A stretch of DNA of 64,000 nucleotides, from positions 184,501-248,500 of the forward strand of contig NZ_CP094351.1 in NCBI RefSeq assembly GCF_022807995.1, written 5' to 3'. Below are positions 1 to 12,100 of this stretch, in pieces. Under the pieces are notes generated by a model. It saw nothing but the letters and a program-made list of their open reading frames with translations, made no database searches and was not told where the DNA came from. Source of the stretch: Pseudomonas orientalis (GTDB lineage: Bacteria > Pseudomonadota > Gammaproteobacteria > Pseudomonadales > Pseudomonadaceae). Position 1 is the first letter of the stretch. Each line of letters starts with the position of its first letter. Both the position numbers and the translations under genes were made by a program.

Positions 1-1
1 C

Positions 2-370
2 GAATATTGCCTGTCCACCGGCTGGGCCTTCACCTTCCTGCTCTCGGTGGTGTTCTGGGGCCTGGGCAAATTCATGGTGTTGCCGCAGGCGATTACCGTC
101 GACTCCCTGGTGCCGCCGGCGTTTACCGGGCTGGTGCTGGCGATGGTGTGCCTGCTGCAGTTCGCGGTGAGCATCCTGATTGACCGGCGCTACGAAAAAG
201 ACCTGTGGAAAACCCTGTTCTGGACCGTGTGGTACCCGATGGTGTTCTGGCTGGTCAGCCTGTTCACCACCCTGGTCAGCTTTCCCAAGGTGTTGTTCAA
301 CCAACACCAGAAACGCGCCCGCTGGGTCAGCCCGGACCGTGGTATCAAACCTGCCCAAGAGGAGGCGTGA
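2..370 (+). CDS. pgaC: PgaC, poly-beta-1,6-GlcNAc synthase, C-terminal part (cut by window edge)
   Basis: This is the last 122 residues of the inner-membrane glycosyltransferase that polymerises UDP-GlcNAc into PNAG exopolysaccharide. The glycosyltransferase domain lies outside the window. What is visible are hydrophobic segments (around residues 8-28, 36-60 and 75-95 of the fragment) separated by a short cytoplasmic loop containing DRRYEKDLWK, as in the membrane tail of PgaC/IcaA proteins. The next gene, a PgaD-type protein, starts 3 bp after the stop, which supports the assignment and a pgaABCD operon read left to right. The frame is open to the left edge. Confidence 0.85.
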   Translation, partial: EYCLSTGWAFTFLLSVVFWGLGKFMVLPQAITVDSLVPPAFTGLVLAMVCLLQFAVSILIDRRYEKDLWKTLFWTVWYPMVFWLVSLFTTLVSFPKVLFNQHQKRARWVSPDRGIKPAQEEA

Positions 371-372
371 CG

Positions 373-855
373 ATGAAACTGGTCAGAACCCGCCAGAACC
401 TGGCGATGTGGATTATCGATGTGTTACTCACCCTGCTGGCCTGGGCCGGCCTGGTCTGGCTGCTGGCCCGGGGCATGAGCGCCATGCTCGAAACCCACGG
501 CGGCCCGCGCCTGGAAGCGCCGATCTTCGCCGCGCTCAACACCTTGCAAATCTACCTGTGGATCGCCCTGTTCAATGCCGTGATCCTGGTCGCCTGGGCG
601 CGCTACCAGCAACGCAAAGGCCGCAAATTCGCCCAGCGCCGCGCCGAGGCGCATGCCCTGAGCGACCAGCACTTGAGTGAAAGCTTCAAGCTGGGCGAGG
701 GCGACCTGGAACAACTGCGCCGTCCCGGTGTGCTGGTGATCCACAACGATGAAGAAGGCGGCGTGGGCGAAATCAAATCCCACGTCTCCCGCGACGTCGA
801 ACGCCCCGGCCTGGCCCTGGTGTCCGGCTCGGAAAAAGACAAAGGCCTTGGCTGA
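373..855 (+). CDS. pgaD: PgaD, PNAG synthase accessory membrane protein
   Basis: A 160-residue protein with two N-terminal transmembrane helices (about 14-36 and 56-78) and a charged cytoplasmic tail, the usual layout of PgaD. In E. coli PgaD partners PgaC and the pair responds to c-di-GMP. That is family knowledge and is not shown here. The ATG at 373 follows GAGGAG at 360-365 and lies 3 bp after the pgaC stop, so the two are probably co-translated. An open frame begins earlier (205) but lies inside pgaC, so this start was chosen. A REP element follows the stop within about 25 bp. Confidence 0.88.
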   Translation: MKLVRTRQNLAMWIIDVLLTLLAWAGLVWLLARGMSAMLETHGGPRLEAPIFAALNTLQIYLWIALFNAVILVAWARYQQRKGRKFAQRRAEAHALSDQHLSESFKLGEGDLEQLRRPGVLVIHNDEEGGVGEIKSHVSRDVERPGLALVSGSEKDKGLG

Positions 856-880
856 TTCTTCAGTCCTGCAAATATCCAAT

Positions 881-1056
881 GTGGGAGGGGGCTTGCCCTA
901 ATGCCCCCCTCAGTAGGAGCGAGCTTGCTCGCGAAAAACTCACAGGCACCGCGTTCATTCAGGAAGCACGCGTTATCGTTGACGTTTTTCGCGAGCAAGC
1001 TCGCTCCTACAAAAAACCTTAACTGGCTGGCATTAGGGCTTGCCTCCTCCCACATT
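881..1056. repeat. Nested REPIN: one REP pair inside another
   Basis: An outer pair of inverted REPs of the GTGGGAGGGGGCTTGCCC type lies at 881-900 and 1036-1056. Both arms continue into the matching sequence TAATGCC. Between them is a complete inner REPIN of the second type (GTAGGAGCGAGCTTGCTCGC at 913-932, its inverse ending at 1010). Such hairpins are mobilised by RAYT transposases and are common between genes in fluorescens-group genomes. This one also separates the pga operon from the secretion locus. Confidence 0.85.
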
Positions 1057-1102
1057 GATCTCCAGCGCTGTGAGTGCGCACGGGTTCAACAAAACTGATC
1101 GG

Positions 1103-1205
1103 ATTTCCGATAAATGGGACCCAAATCACAAAAACGCCGCGAACTTTCCTCCCCTCCCCGGTACTAAACCTAACTCGACGACCCTTGATGGCTAAATAGT
1201 GGCGA
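1103..1205 (+). promoter_or_regulatory. Upstream control region of tpsB, copy 1 of a duplicated block
   Basis: About 100 bp here match 14415-14510, upstream of the second tpsA. Shared blocks are TTCCGATAA(A/G)TGGGA, TCACA, CGCGAACTTT, GTACTAA and TTGATGGCTAA. Conservation of non-coding sequence ahead of two genes of one system suggests a shared promoter or operator. No -35/-10 pair can be fixed with confidence. A leader of about 210 bp separates the block from the tpsB start. Confidence 0.6.
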
Positions 1206-1417
1206 TCATTGCCCGTCAGTCGAATCGCTGTCGAAACAGTTGCCGCCGGTCGGATTAAACGTCTCAGCAATCCGGCCGCACCCTGTTCGATAATTATTTT
1301 TTGTTACTAATCATTAGGTTGGCCCGCAGACACGCTCGAACGCCCCGCAGCCCAGCATCTTGGACTGCCGGGAGTTCGATGTTAGCTTGCCGGCCTTTGA
1401 TTTTCGACGGATCGAAC

Positions 1418-3139
1418 ATGCCTCTGCCAATGCCACGGACTCGGTTTCTTCTATGCACCTTCCTGCTCACTTGCCTGGGCCTGAACACTGCATTCGCTGC
1501 CCCCACGCCCGGGGACCAGGACCTGATCCGCGATCGGCAGAACCGCCTGCTCGAGGAGCAACAACGGCGCCTTGAAGAACTCAAGGATCTGCCCGGCAAA
1601 GCGGCCAAACCCGAGGCGCCCAGCGCGCCCGCCGACACCCGTTGCTTCCCGATCAAGGACATCGAGCTCAAAGGCGCCGACAGCCTGCCGGCCTCCGAGC
1701 GCGAGCGCCTGCTCAAGCCCTATGTCGGCCAATGCCTGGGCGTGTCCCAGCTCAACGACTTGCTCAAGGCCATCACCGACTACTACCTCGGCAAAGGCCG
1801 CGTCACCAGCCGCGCCTACCTGCCGCAGCAAGACCTCTCCACCGGCCACCTGCAGGTGCTGGTGGTGGAAGGCAAGCTCGAAGCCTTGCGCAGCGCCGAA
1901 GGCAGCACCGTGACCGAACGCGAACTGGCCATGGCCTTTCCCGGCAAGGTCGGCGAAGCGCTGAACCTGCGCGAAATCGAGCAACTGGTGGACCAGCTCA
2001 ACCGCCTGCCGTCCAAACAGGCGCAGATGGAGCTGACCCCCGGCAAGCAAGTCGGCGGCAGCGACGTGGTGGTCAAGAACACCGCGCAAAAGCCCTGGCG
2101 CGCCAGCCTGTCGCGCAATAACGACGGCCAGAAAAGCACCGGCGAACAGCAATGGGGCGCCGGCCTTGAGTGGGACAGCCCGCTGGGCCTGGGCGACCAG
2201 TTGATTCTGCGCGGCGGCCACGACGCCATCAGCGACCACCAGAAAACCTCGAAAAACACCATGCTCTACTACAACGTGCCGTGGGGCTGGTGGAACTTCA
2301 GTTACACCTACAGCGAGAGCGACTACCGCACCTTCGGCGTGACCGATGACTTCAAATACAAGCAGGACGGCGACAACCAGAACCACCAACTGCGCGCCGA
2401 ACGGGTCATCCACCGCGATGACGTGAGCAAGACCTCGGTCAACGTCGGCCTGGCACACCTGCGCACCAACAACTACATCCTCGATGTGCGCACCGCGCCC
2501 AGCAGCAACCGCCTCAGCGAACTGCAACTGGGCGTCAACCACGGTCGGCGTATCGGCACAGCCTTCGTCAACCTGGACCTGGGCATGCAAAGCGGCATTG
2601 GCTTGCTCGACGCCCAGTCCCAGGACGAGCGCGACGCCTTCGGCCGCCGTCAGCCGAACTCGCGCTACCGCAAATACACCGCCACCGTCAGCTACCTGCA
2701 ACCGTTCAGCCTGTGGGGCGAGTCGTTCAGCTTCAGCAGCCTGGCCACCGGCCAGCGCAGTGAAGACCCGCTGTTCTCGCCACAGCGCATGAGCCTCGGC
2801 GGCTCGGCTTCGGTGCGCGGTTTCAAGGACCAGTTGCTGACCGGCGACAGCGGCGGCTACTGGCGCAACGAAGTGCGCTGGGCGCGCCCGGTGACTCTCG
2901 ACTGGATGCGTCCGGCGTTTTTCGAATACGGCGCCAGCGTCGGCTACGACCAGGGTGTGATCCGCAACGACCGCTACAACGACAACGTTCACGGCCGCGT
3001 GTCCAGCAACTCCCTGGAGCTGTTCGCCCGTGGCAAAAACGTCAGCACCAGCGTGACCTTTGCCCACTCGCTGGAAAGACCCGGCGTCGTCACCGAGCGC
3101 GAAGCGCCGATCTACTTCCGCCTGGATTTCTTCCTGTAA
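1418..3139 (+). CDS. TpsB-type outer-membrane transporter (ShlB/FhaC/CdiB family)
   Basis: A 573-residue Omp85-superfamily protein that should export the TpsA proteins across the outer membrane. A Sec signal peptide ends at about residue 27 (LNTAFA). A glutamine/arginine-rich N-terminal helix region follows, then POTRA repeats (about 75-220; CFPIKDIELKG begins the first) and a beta-barrel. The VRGF motif of the L6 loop (SVRGFKDQ, near 2810) is typical of functional transporters, and the protein ends in the aromatic-hydrophobic LDFFL. The ATG at 1418 was preferred over an upstream open frame from 1301 because it begins directly with the signal peptide; a second ATG lies at 1430. The gene ends 31 bp before the first tpsA. 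It is the only transporter in the window, so it probably serves both tpsA genes. Confidence 0.9.
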   Translation: MPLPMPRTRFLLCTFLLTCLGLNTAFAAPTPGDQDLIRDRQNRLLEEQQRRLEELKDLPGKAAKPEAPSAPADTRCFPIKDIELKGADSLPASERERLLKPYVGQCLGVSQLNDLLKAITDYYLGKGRVTSRAYLPQQDLSTGHLQVLVVEGKLEALRSAEGSTVTERELAMAFPGKVGEALNLREIEQLVDQLNRLPSKQAQMELTPGKQVGGSDVVVKNTAQKPWRASLSRNNDGQKSTGEQQWGAGLEWDSPLGLGDQLILRGGHDAISDHQKTSKNTMLYYNVPWGWWNFSYTYSESDYRTFGVTDDFKYKQDGDNQNHQLRAERVIHRDDVSKTSVNVGLAHLRTNNYILDVRTAPSSNRLSELQLGVNHGRRIGTAFVNLDLGMQSGIGLLDAQSQDERDAFGRRQPNSRYRKYTATVSYLQPFSLWGESFSFSSLATGQRSEDPLFSPQRMSLGGSASVRGFKDQLLTGDSGGYWRNEVRWARPVTLDWMRPAFFEYGASVGYDQGVIRNDRYNDNVHGRVSSNSLELFARGKNVSTSVTFAHSLERPGVVTEREAPIYFRLDFFL

Positions 3140-3170
3140 TTCAACGTTGCGCCGCAGCGAGAAACTGAAA

Positions 3171-6100
3171 ATGGACGTTCGACAATTTGCCTTCCTGGCC
3201 CGCCAACCTTCTGCTGCCCTGAAGCCGCGAAATGTGTTCTTCGGCCTGCCCAAACGCGGGCTGGCGCTGATCCTCGCCAACGCGCTGTTCTGGCAGCCGT
3301 TGCTGGCCCAGGCCGAGGGCATCGTGGTCAGCGCGCCGGGCACTACCGTGGGCGCGGCGGGCAACGGCGTGCCGGTGGTGAACATCGCCACGCCGAACGG
3401 CGCGGGGCTGTCCCATAACCAGTTCCAGCAGTACAACGTCGGCCCCAACGGCGTGATTCTCAACAACGCCAACGGCGCGCTGCAAAATACCCAACTGGGC
3501 GGGATCATCGTCGGCAACCCCAACCTCAAGGGCGGCGCGGCCAGCGTCATCCTCAACGAAGTCAACGGCGGCAGCGCCAGCCAGTTGCGCGGCTATACCG
3601 AAGTGGCGGGGCAGTCGGCCAAGGTCATCGTGGCCAACCCGTACGGCGTGACCTGCGCCGGTTGCGGCTTCATCAACACCCCCAACGTCACCCTCACCAC
3701 CGGCAAGCCCATCATCGACCCGACCGGCCAGTTGAAAAGCTACCAGGTCGATGGCGGCGCCGTGACCATTGACGGCGAAGGCCTGAACGCCAGCAACGTC
3801 GACCGCTTCGACATCATCACCCGCTCGGCCAAGATCAACGCGCAGATCAACGCCCGCGAACTCAACGTGATCGCCGGGCGCAACGACGTCGATGCACAAA
3901 GCCTGAACACCACGCCGCGCGCCGATGACGGCAGCGCCAAACCCGAGCTGGCGATTGACTCGTCGGCCCTGGGCGGCATGTACGCCGGCGCGATCAAACT
4001 GGTAGGCACCGAAGCCGGTGTGGGCGTGAAGCTCGACGGCACCCTGGCCGCCAGTGGTGGAGATATCCAGCTCGACGCCAATGGGCGCTTGAGCCTGGCC
4101 CAGACCGCCGCCAGCGGCGCAATCAATGTCAAAGCCGCCAGCCTTGACGCTCAGGGACCGATGTATGCCGGTACCGCTCTGGATGTACAAACCCAGGGCG
4201 ATCTCAACAGTCGCAAAAGCCTGGCCGCACGCGACCGCATTGCCCTGTCCAGCGGCGGGACGCTGACCAACGCAGACATCATCGAAGCCGGCGTCAACGC
4301 CGATAACACCCGCAACACCACTGGTGACGTCAGCCTGCACGGCCAGGCCATTAACAACAACGGCGTGAGCGTGATCGGCAGCCGCAGCTTGAGCGTCGAT
4401 TCCCCAACCTTGAACAACCAGGGCGGCACTCTCAGCGCCCGGCAAAGCACCCGCGTCACGGCGACTGCCCTCGATAACCGCAACAACGGACGAGTCCTCG
4501 GCAACACCGCGCTGGCTATCGACGCCGGCGCGCTGCAGAACGGCCAGGGCGGCTTGATCGCCAGTAACGGGCCGCTGACTGCCACGCTGGGCACTGTGCA
4601 AAATACCGGCGGCGAAATCTCCAGCCTGGACACTGCCACCCTGACTGTGACCACCCTGGACAACGTCGCAGGCTTGGTCACGGCCGGCAACGCGTTGAGC
4701 CTCAACGCCGGCACGCTCGACAACCAGAACGGGCGCGTCACCAGCCAGGGCGTTCTTCACCTCACCGGCAATAAGCTGGACAACCGCCAGAAAGGCCTGG
4801 TCGCCAGCACCGGCGGCGTGCAGGTCGAGGTCGCCAGCATCGACAACCGCAACGGCGAACTCTCCAGCCGTGCGGGCGTGGCGGTGAACGGCACGCAACT
4901 GGATAACAGCGATGGCGGCCTGGTAGTGGCCGGCACTGGCCTGAACCTGAACGTCGATCAATTGCTCAACCGCAACCAGGGCCTGATCAGCAGCGAAGGG
5001 CTGCTTACCCTGACCACGGGCACCCTGGTCAACCGTGGTGGCGCGCTCTCCAGCGCCGGCCCGCTGAGCATCACCGCCCGTGACGCGGTGGACAACCAGG
5101 GCGGGCGCCTGGTCACGGACGGCAGCCTGACCTTGACCAGCGCACGCGTCGACAACAGCCAACAAGGTACCCTCAGCGCGCGTGATGCGCTGCGCATTGA
5201 CACCCGCGACCTGAACAACCAGCAAGGCGGCCAGGTGACCAGCGCCACCGGCCTGACCCTTGAACTCAATCGCGGCCAATTCAACAACCAGGGCGGGCTG
5301 ATCAACGGCCCGCTCTTGATGCTCAACAATCTCAAGGACGTCAATAACCAGGGCGGCGAAATCTCCAGCAGCCAGGCGTTCACCCTCACGGCCGACAACC
5401 TCGACAACAGCGGCGGTAAGGTGCTCGGCAACACCACCCTGGCGCTGCGCATCGGCCAGGCCCTGACCAACGTCAAGGGCATGATTGCCGCCGCTGCGGT
5501 GGACGCAAGCGCCGCCAGCCTGGACAACAGCGGCGGCACCCTCACCAGCCGTGGCGACACCCTGCTCAACGTGAGCGGCCCGTTGACCAACCAGGCCCAG
5601 GGCCTGATCAACGCGGCCAACCTTCTGAGCATCAATACCGCGAGCCTGGCCAACCAGAACGGCTCGCTGCTGGGCAGCGCGATTGCCCTGGACTTCGGCA
5701 CCGCCACCGGCGACCTGAACAACACCGGTGGCCTGATCACCACTGCCGGCAACCTGAGCATCAATCACCTGCGCGACTTGAAGAACCAGGGCGGCGAACT
5801 CTCCAGCGCGCAGACCCTGAGCCTCAGTGGTCGCACCCTCGACAACAGCGGTGGCAAGCTGATCAGCAATAACCTGCTGGTGCTCAACGCCGACGCACTG
5901 ATCAACCAGAACGGGCTGATGTCCGGCTGGCAAGGCCTGAACGCGACTGCCGCAAGCCTGGACAACCGCAACGGCGGCACCTTGTCGAGCCGCTACGGCG
6001 ACCTGAATGCCACGCTCACCGGCCGCCTGCTCAACAGCGGCGCGGGTGCGCTGGTCAGCCAGAAAGCGCTGACGGTCAGCGCCGCCGAGCTGGACAACAG

Positions 6101-9100
6101 CGACAAAGGCGTACTTTCAAGCGCCGCCGAACAAACCCTCAACGTCTCCGGGCTGCTGAACAACGCCAACGGTGGCGCCATCGACAGCGGCACGGCCTTG
6201 AACCTGACCGCGCAGAATCTGAACAATAGCGCCGGCTCTATCAACGGCGGCGCTGCCACTCGCCTGGACCTGCTGGCGACCCTGACCAACACCAACGGCA
6301 AGTTGGCCAGCGCCGGCCCGCTGCTGATCAGCCGTGCCGCGCAGATCGACAACCAGGGCGGCCAGCTCGCCAGCCAAGGCTTGTTGACGCTGCTGACCGG
6401 CGGCCTGGATAACCGCAATCGCGGCACGCTGGCGGCCAACGCGCGCATGAGCATCACCGCCAGCGGCCTGGTACAGAACGGCAACGACGGCTTGATCTAC
6501 AGCCAGAACGCTGACCTCACGCTCAGCGCCAACCGTCTCGACAACGCCAGAGGCTCGGTGCAAAGCCAGGGCGCGCTGACCCTCGATGTGGCCGATGCGG
6601 TCGACAACCAGAGCGGCAAACTGCTCGCCCAGGCCGGCAACCTCACTGCCGGCGCAGCCAGCCTCGACAACCGTGGCGGCACCCTCGCCAGCCTCCAGGC
6701 CTTGCTGCAGACCAAAGTGGTGGGTGTGCTGCGCAACGGCTATGACCTCACCAACAATCGCCAGGGCGGCGTGATGCAGGGCCAGACCCTGGACCTGCAG
6801 GCCGGTGGCGTAGACAACTACGGCGGGCGCATTTCCGCCCAGGCCGGCGACGGCCTGGTCACCACCGGCAACTTCGACAACCGCAACGGCGGGCTCTATG
6901 CCAAAGGCCTGATGCGCGTGGTCGGCCACGATTTCGATAACAGCGGCGACAACGATGGCCAGATTGCCGCCCGCCAGGTCGACCTGGACCTCAGCGGCGC
7001 GTTGAATAACCGCCTGGGCATCATCGAAAGCGAATCCACCCTCAAGGTCCGCGCCGCCAGCCTGGACAACCAGACCGGCCGCCTGCGCGCACTGGGTAAC
7101 AGCGGCACCACCGAGTTCGCCATTGGCGGGCTGTTCGACAACCGCAACGGCGTGCTGGAAACGGCCAACACCAACCTGACCCTGGACGCCGACCGCCTGC
7201 AGAACCTCGGCGGCAACGTGCTGCATGTGGGCACCGGCACCTTCGGCATCGCGCCGCGCAATCTCGATGATGTGGGCGGTAGCCTGGTCACCCGTGGCGA
7301 CCTGACCATCGCCCAGGACACCTGGACCAACAGCAGCGTGATCCAGGCCGGGCAACTGACCGTCAACGTCAACAGCCTCGACCAGACCGCGACCGGCCAA
7401 TTGCTCGGCGCCCGGCGCTTTATCGGCAGCGGTGGCAACTGGTCCACCAACGGCCTTATCGCCAGCGACGGCGACCTTGACCTGAGCTTGAGCGGCGCGC
7501 TGAACAGCAGCGGACGCATCAGCAGCCTGGGCAAACTGAACCTGACCGCCGCCCAGGCCAACTTGAGTGACACCGCCAGCATCGCCGGCGGCGGCGTGAC
7601 CCGCGCCACCCTCAGCGGCACCCTGAACAACCGTGGCCGCCTGACCTCGGCCACCGACCTGCTGATCGACGCAGGTGCGCTCAACAACTACGCCACCCTC
7701 GGCAGCGGGCAAGCGCTCACGGTCAACACCGGCGCATTGCTCAACGACCACGGCCTGATCTTCAGCGGCGCCGACATGGGCCTGCGCGTGGCGTCGCTGA
7801 ACAACAGCTACGGCGACCTCTACAGCATGGGCAACCTGAGTGTCGATCGCGACGGCAAGGGCGGCCTGGCCGACAGCATTATCAACAGCTCATCGAGCAT
7901 GCAGAGTGATGGTGACCTGACCCTCACCGCCGCCACGATCAAGAATGAACGTGCGGTACTGACCGTCAACGATGCGGGCGTATACACCGCCTCCGCCACC
8001 GAAGGCACCTGCATCGAATACGTCAACGCCGGCGACTGCCATGCCGGTGGCACAGGGCGTAACTACGTATGGGAAGTGGTGACCCGCGACAAACTGGAAG
8101 TGACCGCCGCCAGTGCCGGCTCGAGCATCACCTCCGGCCGCAACATGACCCTGGCCGGCGGCGACCTGCTCAACAGCAGCAGTTCGATTGCAGCCGGCGG
8201 CAACTTCACGGCGCGCCTGAACAGCCTGGTCAATACGGGGATCGAAACCGGCGAGACCGAGACGTACCGGCTCTTTACCTCCGCGCGCACCGAACATCCA
8301 CGTGCCTGGTTCAATGCCGCCAGCGCACTGACCAACAAGTACTGGTACCAAAGCCCGAATTACACGCCCAACGACCTTGGCGGCCTTGAAGCGGCCGTGG
8401 CCAACTTCGTCGGCATCATGGAGAGCGAGCGCACCCAGTTCGGCAAAGTCACCAAAATCGCCAGCGATGATCAGCGCTACGCCGCCGTGATTCAGGCTGG
8501 CGGCGCGGTGGACGTCAAGGCGCAGGCCGGTATCGACAACAGCGTGGTGCGCCTGGGTTACACCTACATCGGGGCGGGTGCAAAAACCACCACCGGCGCG
8601 ACCGGCGCCAGTGCCGCCAACGGTTACTCGACCCGCGTCACCCTCAACGCGCAATTGCCTCCGGACCTGGCCCAGCAGCAGATCAACCCGCTGAGCTTGC
8701 CCGGCTTTACCTTGCCCAGCGGCCAGGGCGGCCTGTTCCGCCTCAGCGGCCAAAGCGCCAGCGCACCGGCCAGTACCGGCCCGCAAGGCTGGACCCTGGG
8801 CGGCGGCAGCGTAGACCGAGCCCCGGTTTCCGCGCCGGTGGTAGCCGGTACCGGCACCTCGGCCGACGGTGTCACCCTCAACCGCGTGCAAGGCCTGCCG
8901 GACAGCCAGTTCGTCTCCAACCCACAGAAATACCTGATCGAAACCAACCCGCAGCTGACCAATCTCGGCCAGTTCCTCAGTTCCGATTACATGCTGTCCA
9001 AGCTCGGCTACGACCCCGACCAGGCGCAAAAACGCCTGGGCGACGGCCTCTATGAACAGCGCCTGATCCAGCAAGCGGTCATTGCCCGCACCGGCCAGCG

Positions 9101-12100
9101 CTTCATCGACGGCCAAACCAGCGACACGGCGATGTTCAAGTACCTGATGGACAACGCCATCGGCAGCCGCCAGGCGCTCAATTTGTCGGTAGGTGTAAGC
9201 CTCACCGCGGAACAAGTCGCGGCCCTGACCCACGACATTGTGTGGATGGAAAACGCCACCGTCGCCGGCCAGCAAGTGCTGGTGCCGGTGCTCTACCTGG
9301 CTCAGGCCAACAACCGCCTGGCGCCCAATGGCGCGTTGATCACCGGCAGCGACCTGAGCCTGGTCAGCGGCACAGACCTGACCAACGTCGGCACCCTGCG
9401 CGCCACCAATAACCTGGCCGCCAGCGCCGGACGCAACATGGTCAACAGTGGCCTCATTGCAGCGGGCAACCGTCTCGACCTGCTGGCCGGCAACAGCCTC
9501 ACCAACCGCGCCGGCGGCATCATCAGCGGGCGCGACGTCAGCGCCGCTGCGGTAAATGGCGATGTGCTCAACGAACGCACGGTCACCAGCCACCAGAGCA
9601 GCAGCGGCTACCGCACCGAACGCAGCGACTTCGTCGACAACGCCGCGCGCATCGAAGCCGCCAACAGCCTGACCCTGCAAGCCGGTCGCGACGTCAACAG
9701 CACCGGCGGTGTGCTCAAGAGCGGTACCGACACCCGTATCCAGGCCGGGCGTGACGTGAACCTCGTCACTGCCGAACAACGTAACGCCAATAGCGTCAGC
9801 ACCTACTCGCGCAGCAGCAACGTGACCCAGTACGGCACGGTGGTAGAAGCCGGGCGGGACTTCCAGATTGTGGCGGCGCGGGACATCAGCGCCATTGGCA
9901 GCCAATTGAATGCCACGCGTGATCTGGCGTTGGTGGCCAAGGGCAATGTGAACCTGGCTTCGGCGGCGAATGAACAGCATTCGGCGTTTGATTCCAAGAA
10001 GGTCACCAGCAAAGAGGATCACGTTCAGCAGGTAGGCACCTCATTGGTAGCTGGCGACAACCTCTCCCTGAGTGCAGGCAACGACCTCGCCGTCAGCGCC
10101 AGCCGCGCGAGCGCGGGCAAGGAAGCCTATCTCTACGCGGGCAATGATCTGACGCTGAACGCCGCCCAAGACAGCGACTACAGCTACTACCGCAAGACCA
10201 AGACCAGCAACGGCTTGCTGTCCAGCAGCCAGAAGACGCGTATCGACAGCAGTAACCAGATTACCCAACAGGGTTCCTCCATCAGCGCCGACACGGTGGT
10301 CGTGCGTGCCGGTCGAGACATCGGCACAAGCGCCAGTGACGTGGTCTCCACCAACGCCACCAGCCTGATCGCCGGGCGTAATGTGGTGATCGACGGCGCG
10401 ACGGAAACCTTCGAGCAAAGCCATTCGTCCTCGACCAAAAAATCGGGCTTGATGAGCAGCGGTGGCATCGGCGTCACCCTGGGCTCAAGCAGCAACAAAA
10501 ACACCCTCACCAGCAGCACCGAAACCACCCGGGCCAGCAACGTCGGCAGTGTGCTGGGCAGCGTGGATATCCGGGCGGGCAAAGACCTCACCATCAAAGG
10601 CTCTGACGTGGTTGCCGGTAAAGACATCAGCCTGGTTGGGCAAAATGTCAGCATCCTGGCGTCCGAAAACAACAACCGCAGCGAACAGACGGCCAAAAGC
10701 AAAACCAGTGGTTTGACCCTGGCACTCTCCGGCACCGTGGGTAGCGCGGTGGACTCCGCTTACCGAACTGCCAAGCAAGCCAAAAGCGAGGACGACGGCC
10801 GCCTCTCGGCGCTGCAAGGTGTGAAGGCGGGTTTGACGGGGGTGCAGGCGTGGCAAGCGGCGCAGCAGAATGGAGGCATGACCGGCGCCAACGCTGGGCA
10901 GTTTGTCGGCATTGCCATCTCGCTCGGCTCGCAAAAATCCAGCTCCAAACAGACCCAGGAGCAGACAGCAAGCCAAGGCAGCAGCCTCACCAGCGGCAAT
11001 AAACTCACCATCGTGGCGCAGGGGAACGGTACGCCGGGTGACGCCGGTGATATCCGCGTTCAGGGCAGCAAGCTCCAGGCCAGCAATGAAATGACGCTGG
11101 CTGCAGAGCGTGATATCCGCCTGGAAGCCGCCGCCAACACACAAAAGCTTGATGGCAAGAACAGCAGTGGCGGTGGTGCCATAGGTCTCAGCTTTGGGTT
11201 CGGTTCCAGTGGTGCTGGCCTGAGCATCTTTGCCAATGCGAATAAGGGCAGCGGCAACGAGAAAGGCACCGGTACAACTTGGACAGAAACGACATTGGAT
11301 GCTGGCAAGCAAGTCAGTCTGATCAGTGGGCGCGACACCATCCTTAAAGGCGCGCAGGTCAGTGCAGATCAGATTAAAGCCGCAGTCGGTCGCGACCTGA
11401 CGCTGCAAAGTCTGCAGGACACCGACGACTACAAGTCCAAGCAAACAGATGTCAGCGGCGGCGCGAGTTTCACGATTGGCACCATGACGGGTAGCGGCTC
11501 GCTGAGCGTCAGCAAAAGCAAGATCGACTCCAACTATACAAGTGTGCAGGAGCAAACTGGCCTGTTCGGCGGCAAGGGCGGCTACCAGGTCGATGTGGGC
11601 AACCATACCCAACTCGATGGCAGCGTGATCGCCAGCACGGCCACGCCGGACAAAAACCGCCTGAACACCGGCACCCTCGGCTGGAGCGTTTTAAAGAACA
11701 AGGCTGACTACACAAGCCAGTTGCAGAGCGCCAGCGTCAGCAGTGGCAATAATGGTGCCGAAGGCTTTGTCAGCAATATGCCGAGTGGCACGCTGGTCGC
11801 ATTCAACCATGGCGACAGCGACAGCGGCACCACGTCCTCGGCCATTTCCAACGGCACCCTCAACATCCGCGGCCCTGCCAAACAGCAGCAGGATGTTGCG
11901 ACGCTGAGCCACGATGTTGAACACGCCAACGGCGCCATCAGCCCCATCTTCGATAAGGAGAAAGAGCAGAAACGGCTGCGGCAAGTGCAGTTGATTGCGG
12001 ATATTGGTACTCAGGCGGCGGATATCACACGCACTCAAGGTGCCATTAACGCGGCCAATGCTCAAAAAGATCCCGAAGCGGTAGCGGCTGCGCGCGACAA

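Noticed and set aside
3141..5933. Very long minus-strand open frames (also 1451-3565, 6117-7751, 7890-10022, 14726-16165) opposite the TpsB/TpsA genes
   Set aside because: They are antisense shadows of GC-rich repetitive coding sequence. The plus-strand frames have clear domains and the minus frames have only low-complexity Ala/Val/Gly text.
4300..7800. Regularly spaced repeats within the TpsA genes considered as a CRISPR or tandem DNA array
   Set aside because: The repeats are imperfect, in frame, and encode the FHA beta-helix units (LDN, NQGG); there is no constant direct repeat with unique spacers.
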